NCBI GenBank assembly: GCA_020853775.1
Contig: JADYYH010000067.1
Coordinates: forward strand, 21,693 to 85,692
Direction of reading: 5' to 3'
From: Nitrospira sp.
GTDB lineage: Bacteria; Nitrospirota; Nitrospiria; Nitrospirales; Nitrospiraceae
DNA length: 64,000 nt
Below are positions 55,164 through 62,766 of the stretch, in pieces. Position 1 is the first letter of the stretch. Each line of letters begins with the position of its first letter. A program made the position numbers and the translations under genes. Below the pieces are notes generated by a model. That model had not been told where the DNA came from. It ran no database searches and saw only the letters and a program-made list of their open reading frames with translations.

Positions 55164-56750
55164 TCATGCCGGGGTGGAGTGAGGTCGGGACGTGGGACGG
55201 TCGACGACGGGTTCGGCCCGCTCCGGAAAAGCCAGATAGAATGTGCTGCCCGCTTCGGGGGTGGATTCCACCCAGACCCGGCCGTTATGTTTGTCCATGA
55301 CGAGTTTCACGATCGCGAGGCCCACGCCCGTGCCCTCGTATTCTTGCGGGCTGTGGAGCCGTTCGAAGAGGCCGAAGATCTTCTCGCATTGTGCCGGGTC
55401 GAATCCGATTCCGTTGTCCTGGATCCAGAGGATGCGTTCCCTTTCGAGCCGGCTGCCGCCGATGGTGATGGTCGGAGGCGAGGCATGGCGGGAGAACTTC
55501 GTCGCATTGTCGAGGAGGTTCGCGATCGCCTGACGGATGCTCACCGGTTCGCCGTACAAATCGGCAAACGGCAGGGCGACATGGATTTTCGGCCTCGGGC
55601 CCTGGAGTCCGCTCAACCGGTCGGTGATGAGGGTCGTGATCATCTCCAGGACGTTGAAGCGCTGGCGAGGCAGGTCCTGTTGTTCCAGCCGCGAGTACTT
55701 CAGCAGCGCGTCGATCATATGTGTGAGGCGCAAGGCGGAGCGACGAATGGCATCGATCTGGTGGCGGGTCTGCGCATCGCCCGCGTCGGCGAATCGTTTT
55801 TCCAGCAGGGAGGAGAAGCCCTCGATTTCCCGCAGCGGGCCTTTGAGGTCGTGCGCGACGGAATAGGTGAAGGCTTCAAGTTCCTTGGTTTTTCTGGCGA
55901 TGGCGGCGGTCTGCTCGCGGAGGCTGGTGACCATGGAGGAAAGAGAGGCGGCCAGGGTTCCGACTTCGTCACGGCCGGGCCAGGATTCGAATTGCGCGGT
56001 CAGGTCATGGTGAGCGACCCGGTCGGCCGTGACCGAGAGACGTTGGAGCGGCTTGGCGATCTGCCGATTGACGGAGATATAGATTACGGTGATCACCAGG
56101 CCGAGCACCGCGACCAGGCCTAACGCAATCAGCCTCGCCTGTTGGAGCAGTAGATCTCCCTCCACCTTCATTTCCACATCGATATCCCGATGGGCCGAGA
56201 CCAGCTGGTCGAGATTGTTCATCAGTTCCACGATGAGGCCGTCGGCTTTCACGACGGGCGAGGGGGCCGGGCCGGCGCTTTGCGGTCCGGCGAGCGCGGT
56301 CTGCCACAAGGTGGACAGTTCCTGGAGGATCCGATCGATCCGGGCAATGGCGCGATCTTCCTGGTCGGCGAGATCCAACCGTTGATGCTGAGTCAGCATG
56401 CCCAGGAGAATCGGATGGGTGCGGGCCGCGTGCGTGGAACGATAGAGGGCGAGGGAACTGCGGATCTGTTCGGCGTGGCGGCCCAGGCCGGCCAGGGTGT
56501 CGGCCGCATCGGTCTTCGTGATCTGCTCCAGAAACAAATGCAGCGTGAGATTCATTTCATAGGCGGAACGTTGCATGGTGGCCGCTGTCACGATGGCGGG
56601 GACCGTAATGCGTTTGTGGCGGTCCACATAGCTGTTGATGCGGCTGAGGTAGACGAGTAGCGCTGTGAGGCTCAAGGCCAGCAGGCTGAGGATGACTCCA
56701 AAGGAGATGAGGAATTTCTGTCCGATCGAGCGGTCGTGGAGCCAGCGCAT
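55164..56750 (-). CDS. Membrane sensor histidine kinase
   Basis: Sensor of 528 residues and partner of the NtrC-type regulator. Two membrane helices (about 11-34 and 205-230) enclose a periplasmic helical domain. HAMP at about 230-285, dimerisation helix with phospho-acceptor His in YSVAHDLKGPLREIEGF, and ATPase motifs N (LLDNATKFSRH), G1 (DNGIGFD) and G2 (GTGVGLAIVK). The sensory domain is helical, the kind that responds to small ligands or envelope state, with no recognised fold. Stimulus unknown. Confidence 0.92.
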   Translation of the reverse strand: MRWLHDRSIGQKFLISFGVILSLLALSLTALLVYLSRINSYVDRHKRITVPAIVTAATMQRSAYEMNLTLHLFLEQITKTDAADTLAGLGRHAEQIRSSLALYRSTHAARTHPILLGMLTQHQRLDLADQEDRAIARIDRILQELSTLWQTALAGPQSAGPAPSPVVKADGLIVELMNNLDQLVSAHRDIDVEMKVEGDLLLQQARLIALGLVAVLGLVITVIYISVNRQIAKPLQRLSVTADRVAHHDLTAQFESWPGRDEVGTLAASLSSMVTSLREQTAAIARKTKELEAFTYSVAHDLKGPLREIEGFSSLLEKRFADAGDAQTRHQIDAIRRSALRLTHMIDALLKYSRLEQQDLPRQRFNVLEMITTLITDRLSGLQGPRPKIHVALPFADLYGEPVSIRQAIANLLDNATKFSRHASPPTITIGGSRLERERILWIQDNGIGFDPAQCEKIFGLFERLHSPQEYEGTGVGLAIVKLVMDKHNGRVWVESTPEAGSTFYLAFPERAEPVVDRPTSRPHSTPA

Positions 56751-56972
56751 GCAGGCCTCGTGGTGAGGGCCTACGGTATCACAGTGACTGGTGCGGTGCC
56801 AGTAAGGTTCATCTCGAATGGGCGGTCATGGACGGTATCGTCTTCCATTTTTGTTTGCCAATGAGTCGCTGTTCAAATGACGTGCCTTTGAGGCAGGCGG
56901 GAAGAGGCGTGGCCTATTTCGACACAGGTGCATGTGCGCGCCACGCGTTCCGAATAATTGGATAATCCGCAG

Positions 56973-57998
56973 CTATCGTGCTTCCTCCACCGCTTTCGTC
57001 CAGGCTCCTTGCGAACTGAACAGTGCGGCGAAGACCCGGTCCCATCCGCCGAGCTTTTCGATCGTAAATACATGCGGTGGATGGACGAAGACAGATGCAG
57101 AGGCCTTGGCGACGGCCTCGTTCGTCGGCCGGAAACCGAATTCCACAAAGGCCTGTTGGGCTTCTTCCCCGTTGAGGAACGAGACGAAGGCATCGGCCAG
57201 GTCCCGCACGTGATGGCGATCGGCATTTCGGTCAACCACCGCGATGGGGTTTTCGACCACGACGGTTTCGGCGGGAAAAATCAATTCGTAGGGACGGCCC
57301 TGTTTGATGCGCGGAAGTAATTCATTTTCATAGGTGATGATGACATCTCCCACGCCGCGCTCGAAAGTCGTGACCGATTCGCGACCGCTTTTATCCATGA
57401 CCTTGACGTTCCGTTGGACCCGTTTGACGAGATCACTGGCATAGTCGCGTGAGGCGGCTTCCGACAATCCACGTCGGCTGCCGAGTTGCAGGCCAGCTCC
57501 GTACATGGCGATGACATCCCACATCGCCCCGCCGGATGTTTTCGGGCTCGGATAGAGAACGTCGACGCCGGACTTGGCGAGATCTTCCCACCCCTGGACG
57601 GCTTTGGGATTTCCTTTGCGGACACCCAAGGCGACGATCGAGGTCGTCACGATGCCTTTCTGAGACCCTTGCTTCCAGTCGTTGGTCACGAGGCCGGCCT
57701 TCACCAGCTGTTGCAGGTCACTTTCTAGCGAGAGCGCGGCGATATCCGCATCGAGCCCTCCGACGATGGCCCGCGCCTGCGCACCGGATGCGGCGAATGA
57801 ACTTCGGACCTGAATCGTTTCTCCTGTCTTCTGTTTCCACTGCCGGACGAAGGCGGGGATGATTCGTTTTTCGTAGGCCTCCTTCGGCACGCTGTAGGCT
57901 GCGAGGAGGAGCTCTCGGGGATCAGCGTCGGCGATCGCCGGTAGGATTGCGAACAATGATACAAGTGCCGTGAAACTGGTGAGGGTCTTAATGGTCAT
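56973..57998 (-). CDS. Sulfate/thiosulfate-binding-type periplasmic protein
   Basis: Periplasmic solute-binding protein of the Sbp/CysP family (341 residues). Signal peptide about 1-25. AAYSVPKEAYEKRIIPAFV, then SFAASGAQARAIVGGLDADIAAL (about 65-90), TSIVALGVRKGNPK and LYPSPKTSGGAMWDVIA are family landmarks for tetrahedral oxyanion binding. ATG 57998 is preferred to GTG 58010, which would lie inside the AGGAG ribosome binding site. No ABC permease or ATPase gene follows. It is the last gene of the likely porin-led operon, 42 bases after the DUF2325 gene. Confidence 0.88.
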   Translation of the reverse strand: MTIKTLTSFTALVSLFAILPAIADADPRELLLAAYSVPKEAYEKRIIPAFVRQWKQKTGETIQVRSSFAASGAQARAIVGGLDADIAALSLESDLQQLVKAGLVTNDWKQGSQKGIVTTSIVALGVRKGNPKAVQGWEDLAKSGVDVLYPSPKTSGGAMWDVIAMYGAGLQLGSRRGLSEAASRDYASDLVKRVQRNVKVMDKSGRESVTTFERGVGDVIITYENELLPRIKQGRPYELIFPAETVVVENPIAVVDRNADRHHVRDLADAFVSFLNGEEAQQAFVEFGFRPTNEAVAKASASVFVHPPHVFTIEKLGGWDRVFAALFSSQGAWTKAVEEAR

Positions 57999-58040
57999 AT
58001 CGATACTCACTCCTGTGATCCGTACACAATCAGTTGCTGA

Positions 58041-58343
58041 CTATTTCCTGTCGAGCCAGCACATCAGGTCGAGTGGCCGGTGATCGACCCCCTCGACCTG
58101 ACGCTCTCGCTTCTGGAAGAAAACGGGCAGGCCGCGGCGTGTTGCTTCGTTCCGAACTCTTCTCGCCAATGCATGGTTCACGCGGTCAAGGACCACGACG
58201 ACGGCCTCCGTATCTTTAGGCATGGACCTCATTTGATCTCTGGTTTTGCGCCCACTCCAATGTTCGACGCATCCGTGGCCACCGGCCTGTGCCCGTTCTT
58301 TGATCCCATCTACCGAATCACCGCCGACGACCAGGATGGACAT
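58041..58343 (-). CDS. DUF2325 protein, 100 aa
   Basis: Small protein of the DUF2325 family. It starts SILVVGGDSVDGIKE and contains HGCVEHWSGRKTRDQMRSMPKDTE (near residue 24), then VVVLDRVNHALARRVR and GLPVFFQKRERQVE, as in the family. The fold resembles a Rossmann-like alpha/beta protein; no reaction is established. ATG 58343 has AAGGAG upstream; the longer frame adds unrelated residues. Family members often lie beside metal or iron genes; here it sits between a lipoprotein and an oxyanion-binding protein gene. Confidence 0.83.
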   Translation of the reverse strand: MSILVVGGDSVDGIKERAQAGGHGCVEHWSGRKTRDQMRSMPKDTEAVVVVLDRVNHALARRVRNEATRRGLPVFFQKRERQVEGVDHRPLDLMCWLDRK

Positions 58344-58412
58344 TGAAACTCCTTGATGGTTCGAGGACCGGCAGCGGGGATGCCCTGCTGCCGGTCGTAG
58401 TGCCACTGTGGC

Positions 58413-59147
58413 TTAGCGCTGTGACGGTTTGCTTAGTTCTCGAGGTTCCAGCCCCGGTTGAACGGGCAGGGCTTGGAGCGCTTCTCGATACCGGATCTGC
58501 AATTCTTCCTGTTGGTCCGGTGCGAACAGTCGCCCTCCCGAACTGACCTTGACCAGGTAGTCCTCTGGTTCAAAGGTGGCGTCGAAGGCCGGAGACCGCT
58601 CCGGCACGTTCGGCATTTGCCGGTCATATTTGCCGATATCCGGGCCGGGGCCATGCCGGTCGTGTGCTTCGCTCAATGACAGGTGCAGGATCGGGTCTCG
58701 CACCGACAGCCATCCCGTGGTGGTCTCCTCCTCGCCATGCTCGGTGGCATGGCTCAAGTGGTAGTAGATACGGTCGGACGGGGAGGCTTGTGCCAGAGCC
58801 TTCGCCAGCGCCGGTGCCAGGACGGCAATCTCCTCATCCCGGAATGCCCTGGTCTTGTTGGCGTTGCCGACGAACAACCGGTGAATCACGTTGCGCCGCT
58901 CCCAGATGCGGACCCCGCGCAGTAATGTGCCGACTTCGGTCGCGGTCAGCGTTGCCGGATGAGTATTCACGTTGGAGTCGGGATCCTGTTCCACACGCAC
59001 CGTACTCAGCCCGGCTTGATAGATCGTCTTTGGAGGCGTCGGTGGCTGGTGTGCGCAACCGACCGCAACGGTGAGTCCTATGAAGGCAAGCAGGAGCCGT
59101 GCGTTTCGCGAGTGTCTGTCATGCATGGGATTGATCGTTCCGTTCAT
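58413..59147 (-). CDS. Hypothetical lipoprotein, 244 aa, paralogue of the protein at 381-1100
   Basis: The signal ends in TVAVGC near residue 31, a lipobox. The mature part shares with the 381-1100 protein the pattern P-KT-IY, a later HPA, FRDEEIAVLAPALAKALAQA and RIYYHLSHA. About 60 C-terminal residues are unique and helical. ATG 59147 overlaps the ModA-like gene stop (ATGA) and has GAGG at a good distance. It is therefore coupled to the binding protein and may help it at the membrane. Function unknown. Confidence 0.8.
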   Translation of the reverse strand: MNGTINPMHDRHSRNARLLLAFIGLTVAVGCAHQPPTPPKTIYQAGLSTVRVEQDPDSNVNTHPATLTATEVGTLLRGVRIWERRNVIHRLFVGNANKTRAFRDEEIAVLAPALAKALAQASPSDRIYYHLSHATEHGEEETTTGWLSVRDPILHLSLSEAHDRHGPGPDIGKYDRQMPNVPERSPAFDATFEPEDYLVKVSSGGRLFAPDQQEELQIRYREALQALPVQPGLEPRELSKPSQR

Positions 59148-59968
59148 GGTTTCACCTCTTGTCGTTGAGCGAATCCGACCTCGGGATTGACGCGGTCGAA
59201 TCCGTATTCCTGGAGCAAGGTCTGGATACGGGGGCTGAGCAGGAATTCGATAAAATTGCCTGCTTGTGAAATGTTCTGCGCGGTCCAGGGAACTGCGACG
59301 CCGTAGCGCACCGGGGTGTGTGATTCAACCGGCGCTGTATCGAGGACGCGGACACCCGGGTTGGAGAGGGCATCGGTGCGATACACCACTCCGATTTCAG
59401 CTTCGCCCTTTGCTACCAGATCCAGGACGGCTCGTGAGTGTTCACCGAAGACGTATTGCGACTTCAGTTTGGGTTCGAGTTTGCTGTATTTCAGGAACTG
59501 CGCGGCGACTTTTCCCACCGAGGAGGTCTTCGGGTCACCGACGGCGATGCGCCGCACGGGAATGGTTTGTAGTTCTTGAATCGTCTTGATTGGAGCGGGG
59601 AGAGAGGTCGCTGTAATCAGAACCAGCGAGGTCGCGGCAAAGGCGCGTTTGGTCCCCTGAACGATCAGACCCTTGGCTTCGAGTTGATCGATTTCCTCAA
59701 ACAGCGAGGGGAGGAAAATATCGACCGGCGCGCCCTGCTCGATCTGGCTCCGGAGCGTTTGGGACGGACCGTAAATCACCCGCACATTCACTCCGCCCTG
59801 TTCGGTCTCGAAAAGCGGAAGGACTTTCCGCAGGGCGTCCTTGAGACTGTTGGCGGCGGCGATGGTAATGGTTTCGGGCTGTGCCTGGGCCGGCCGGATG
59901 TTCCAGCTCATGCCGATCAGTAGGCTTACTGCGGCGATGATTCCTATGACACGAAATCCTGCTCTCAT
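59144..59968 (-). CDS. modA: ModA-like molybdate/tungstate-binding periplasmic protein
   Basis: Periplasmic binding protein of 274 residues in the ModA family. Signal peptide about 1-32. ITIAAANSLKDALRKVLPLFE starts the mature protein, followed by YGPSQTLRSQIEQGAPVDIFL, where a Gln replaces the more common Ser-rich pocket. AVGDPKTSSVGKVAAQFL and VYRTDAL complete the family pattern. ATG 59968 follows a GGAGGA box. It starts 39 bases after the porin gene. No ModB or ModC gene is in the window. The oxyanion bound could be molybdate, tungstate or another. Confidence 0.85.
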   Translation of the reverse strand: MRAGFRVIGIIAAVSLLIGMSWNIRPAQAQPETITIAAANSLKDALRKVLPLFETEQGGVNVRVIYGPSQTLRSQIEQGAPVDIFLPSLFEEIDQLEAKGLIVQGTKRAFAATSLVLITATSLPAPIKTIQELQTIPVRRIAVGDPKTSSVGKVAAQFLKYSKLEPKLKSQYVFGEHSRAVLDLVAKGEAEIGVVYRTDALSNPGVRVLDTAPVESHTPVRYGVAVPWTAQNISQAGNFIEFLLSPRIQTLLQEYGFDRVNPEVGFAQRQEVKP

Positions 59969-60007
59969 GATGTCCTCCAAATGCCAGTAATGGCCCGCCA
60001 TATATAC

Positions 60008-61645
60008 TTAGAAGTAGAACTGGTACTGCACATTGATGCGATTTTCGACGAGGTCCCGCCCGAATCCTGGTTCACTCTCAAAGGGAAACCGATCCGGCGC
60101 TCGTCCGCCGCTTCCCATGGTGATGTTGGAGTAATCGACCACGAGGCGGTTGTTGTAGGTGCCGTCGAAGCTATAGTTGATGGCGGCGCCGAACTCCTTC
60201 ACCAGATCGTTGACCTGCTGGGTGGAGGGATCCATAAAGCCGTAGCGCACCGCGAGTTCAAGCTTACGCGGAATGATGTATTTCCCGACCTGGGCATACC
60301 AGCCATAAGCCTGCCCGAGGTTTACTGCCGGGCCAAGAAACTGCGCCGACGGGATCGTATTCAGGTCGAAGGCGCTCGTGCCGCTATTGGCGCTCCGGAG
60401 CCGTTGGTGTCGATAGTAGCCCTCCGTCTGCAACGACCATCCCTGGTATTTGGCGATGAAGTCGACTTCGTAGGTTTGGAAATCCCAGATGCCGCCGGCG
60501 AGGAGTCGGCCGTTGTATGCTTTAGTCACGGCCTGGCGGTAGGCGCGATCGACGATGTCGGAACGGATCGAGCTGAGATAGTTCTGGGCCGGATTGTAGG
60601 CGTATCCAAAGGCAATGGCCGATTGGAGCGTGCGGGAGTTCAAGATATCTCCCTGGCCATATCCCGGGTTCCCGGCGATTTTGTAGAGCAGCCGTGCGGT
60701 ATACATCATTTCACCGGTCATGAAGCGCGTATCGTAATTGTACGTTCGTGTAGTGGCGGCACTCGGCGCTCCGGGTGTCCCCGTTTGCGGCAGTACATTT
60801 TGGCTGACTGAGGTCCCTTCCCGCGCGAGATTGGCTCCGACTCCGCCCCAGATACCAAAGGCGTAATTGAATTTGTATTGATCCTCATCGCTCGAAACGC
60901 TGACACCGATGTCGCGGCTGTTTTGTTGATTTGCGGCAAACGCGTTCTGGACAATCAAGTTGTCTGCGAAGGTGGATGTCGCCATGGAACTGATGGTGGC
61001 GCGATTGAACCAGACCCGCTGTTGGCCGGCCTGGACCGTCAGCCAGGGAATGTGCCAGGAGGAGACGTAGGCATCGAGGAGACCGGCTCTCCCGCTGCCT
61101 CCTTCCTGGTTCCAGGTGGTCTGGTCGAAGGCCCAGGAAATGTTGTACCGAAAATCCGGGTCGAAGGCATAACCCAGGAATTGAAGTCGGACACGGGGCA
61201 CGCTGAATTGATTGGAGTCGCTTTGTTTTCGGATCGCCCGGTATTCGACCTGTCCACCCAGGATTTCCGGATTTCGCGAATCTCCGATTGTCCCCCAGGC
61301 ACTGTTGTAGGCGCTGTGGGAATAGCGGACCTGGGTCAGCAGCCTCAACTTGAGGAAGAATTTATCCCCCACCCGAAAATTTAACCCGTTGTTCACGTCG
61401 ATGGTGTAGTTCGGTTTTGAGACCTGTTCACGTTTCTCGATGACTTTGAGGCCTTTGTCGTATTCCTCCTGGGTAATGATGCCCTTGAGATAGAGATACT
61501 TCAGGCCAGGGTCTTCCCCGGAGTAATACTCCCACTTCCCGTCCTTCTTGACGAACTGGCCTTCCTCGACTGCCGCAGCGGGCAGGGTCAGGCCACCCCA
61601 GAGGATGGCCAGACTGGCAACAAGGGCAAATGCCGTTTTTTTCAT
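60008..61645 (-). CDS. Outer-membrane porin (OprO/OprP-like phosphate-type), 545 aa
   Basis: Outer-membrane beta-barrel: signal peptide about 1-25, an N-terminal helical/linker part with LYLKGIITQEEYDKGL, and alternating amphipathic strands to the end. The C-terminal residue is Phe (YQFYF), the BAM-recognition signature. The pattern NYTIDVNNGLNFRVGDKFFLKLRLL and VRLQFLGYAFDPDFRYNI suits the phosphate-selective porin O/P family. It is the first gene of the presumed operon with the two oxyanion-binding proteins and faces a Crp/Fnr regulator. Anion selectivity is inferred from family and context. Confidence 0.85.
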   Translation of the reverse strand: MKKTAFALVASLAILWGGLTLPAAAVEEGQFVKKDGKWEYYSGEDPGLKYLYLKGIITQEEYDKGLKVIEKREQVSKPNYTIDVNNGLNFRVGDKFFLKLRLLTQVRYSHSAYNSAWGTIGDSRNPEILGGQVEYRAIRKQSDSNQFSVPRVRLQFLGYAFDPDFRYNISWAFDQTTWNQEGGSGRAGLLDAYVSSWHIPWLTVQAGQQRVWFNRATISSMATSTFADNLIVQNAFAANQQNSRDIGVSVSSDEDQYKFNYAFGIWGGVGANLAREGTSVSQNVLPQTGTPGAPSAATTRTYNYDTRFMTGEMMYTARLLYKIAGNPGYGQGDILNSRTLQSAIAFGYAYNPAQNYLSSIRSDIVDRAYRQAVTKAYNGRLLAGGIWDFQTYEVDFIAKYQGWSLQTEGYYRHQRLRSANSGTSAFDLNTIPSAQFLGPAVNLGQAYGWYAQVGKYIIPRKLELAVRYGFMDPSTQQVNDLVKEFGAAINYSFDGTYNNRLVVDYSNITMGSGGRAPDRFPFESEPGFGRDLVENRINVQYQFYF

Positions 61646-61983
61646 CTCCTCGACTCCAAGTTGAATGTGAATGGTGGATTTAATCGCGGTGACTGACTGA
61701 ATATGTGAATGACTATCAAGTGCTTATTAAATATCTGTACTCCGATGAGGAATTTAATACATTAAGTTTAATAATATTGTCAACATTAAAGATTTACGAC
61801 TCCAAAATTTAAAGATCAGCGCACTCCTGCCGGCCTCTCATCTGACTATCGAGGTGAGGCGACAGTTGTCACTGGTTGTTTCGGCGCGAACAGGCTCAAG
61901 TTCGTGATGTCACTATACTTGTTAATAGTAATTGTATAGTGATAGCATTGCCTCCCGGAAATCCCCATCACAGACTTTAGTCA
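61646..61983. promoter_or_regulatory. AT-rich divergent regulatory region, porin operon / Crp-Fnr gene
   Basis: 338 bases without a gene. Positions 61715-61800 are very AT-rich with repeated TTTAAT/ATTAAA words at about 61726, 61752, 61768 and 61785. A strong inverted repeat lies at 61910-61942. Promoters of both divergent genes should be here. Confidence 0.55.
61910..61942. promoter_or_regulatory. 9-bp inverted repeat, candidate Crp/Fnr operator
   Basis: TCACTATAC at 61910-61918 and GTATAGTGA at 61934-61942 are perfect inverted arms with a 15-base AT-rich spacer. They lie 42 bases before the regulator start and about 270 from the porin start. Site size suits a dimeric regulator, and the neighbouring Crp/Fnr protein is the natural candidate. 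The TCACT arm differs from classical FNR (TTGAT) and CRP (TGTGA) boxes. Confidence 0.5.
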
Positions 61984-62730
61984 ATGAGGGAAATTATGAA
62001 ATGTTTAACTGAAAAAAGTGCTTGTTGCACGACACATCACGGCGGCTCTAGGGATGAGCTATTTAACTTAGAAGGAGACGATCTCGCCATCTTTCAACGC
62101 ATTAAAATTCCTCTCCTCTACAAAGCCAACCAGGTGGTGTTCTACGAAGGCCACGCGAGCGTTGGCCTATATATGCTCTGCGCCGGCAAGGTAAAGCTGA
62201 CTCGTTCTTCGACAAAAGGGCAGCGCCTCATCATCGGAATCCTCGATGCAGGCGACATCATTGAGAAGGACGCATTTGGCGACGATGCCATCCACCAGGT
62301 GACATGCGAAACCTTGGAGCCCTGCAAGATATGCCTTATTGAGCGAAAACCTTATTTGGAGCTGATCAAGCGAAACGGGGGGTTGGCCATCAAGCTCATA
62401 GAGCTCTTGAGTGCCGAGGTCCGCTCTTATATCAAACAGCTAGACGACTTCACCTTTAAGAGCGCCCGAGAGCGGTTAGCCGCTATGTTGTTGGAACTAG
62501 CTCAGAGATTTGGCTGCCGCGATGATGCTGGCGTTAGTATTGGAATGAGCCTCAAACGTGAAGAACTGGCCGAAATGACGGGGATCACTCCCGAGACCCT
62601 GGCTCGATTGCTCAGTACCTTTCAGGTCGAGAAGCTGCTTACCGTAAATCGCCGGACTATTACGCTGACCAATATCACTCGACTCTCGCACATCGCGCGC
62701 AGCCATTACGCTGACCTGTTGGTCTCATAG
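61984..62730 (+). CDS. Crp/Fnr-family transcription regulator
   Basis: 248 residues: cyclic-nucleotide-binding-fold sensor domain (about 35-150, with GLYMLCAGKVKLTRSS and IIEKDAFGDDAIHQVT), a long dimer helix and a Crp-type HTH (LKREELAEMTGITPETLARLLSTF, about 188-212). CRP's cAMP-binding Arg/Ser are not evident. The N-terminus has three Cys in CLTEKSACC and the sensor has VTCETLEPCKIC, but the spacing differs from FNR's cluster motif. The effector is unknown. ATG 61984 or ATG 61996 may be the start. Divergent from the porin operon and likely to control it. Confidence 0.9.
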   Translation: MREIMKCLTEKSACCTTHHGGSRDELFNLEGDDLAIFQRIKIPLLYKANQVVFYEGHASVGLYMLCAGKVKLTRSSTKGQRLIIGILDAGDIIEKDAFGDDAIHQVTCETLEPCKICLIERKPYLELIKRNGGLAIKLIELLSAEVRSYIKQLDDFTFKSARERLAAMLLELAQRFGCRDDAGVSIGMSLKREELAEMTGITPETLARLLSTFQVEKLLTVNRRTITLTNITRLSHIARSHYADLLVS

Positions 62731-62766
62731 TCCACCTGAAAGCCGTTTTGCCAGGCACCTACCCTA

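Noticed and set aside
61984..62730. FNR-type iron-sulfur regulator
   Set aside because: Cysteines are present at the N-terminus and in the sensor domain, but their spacing does not match the FNR cluster motif.
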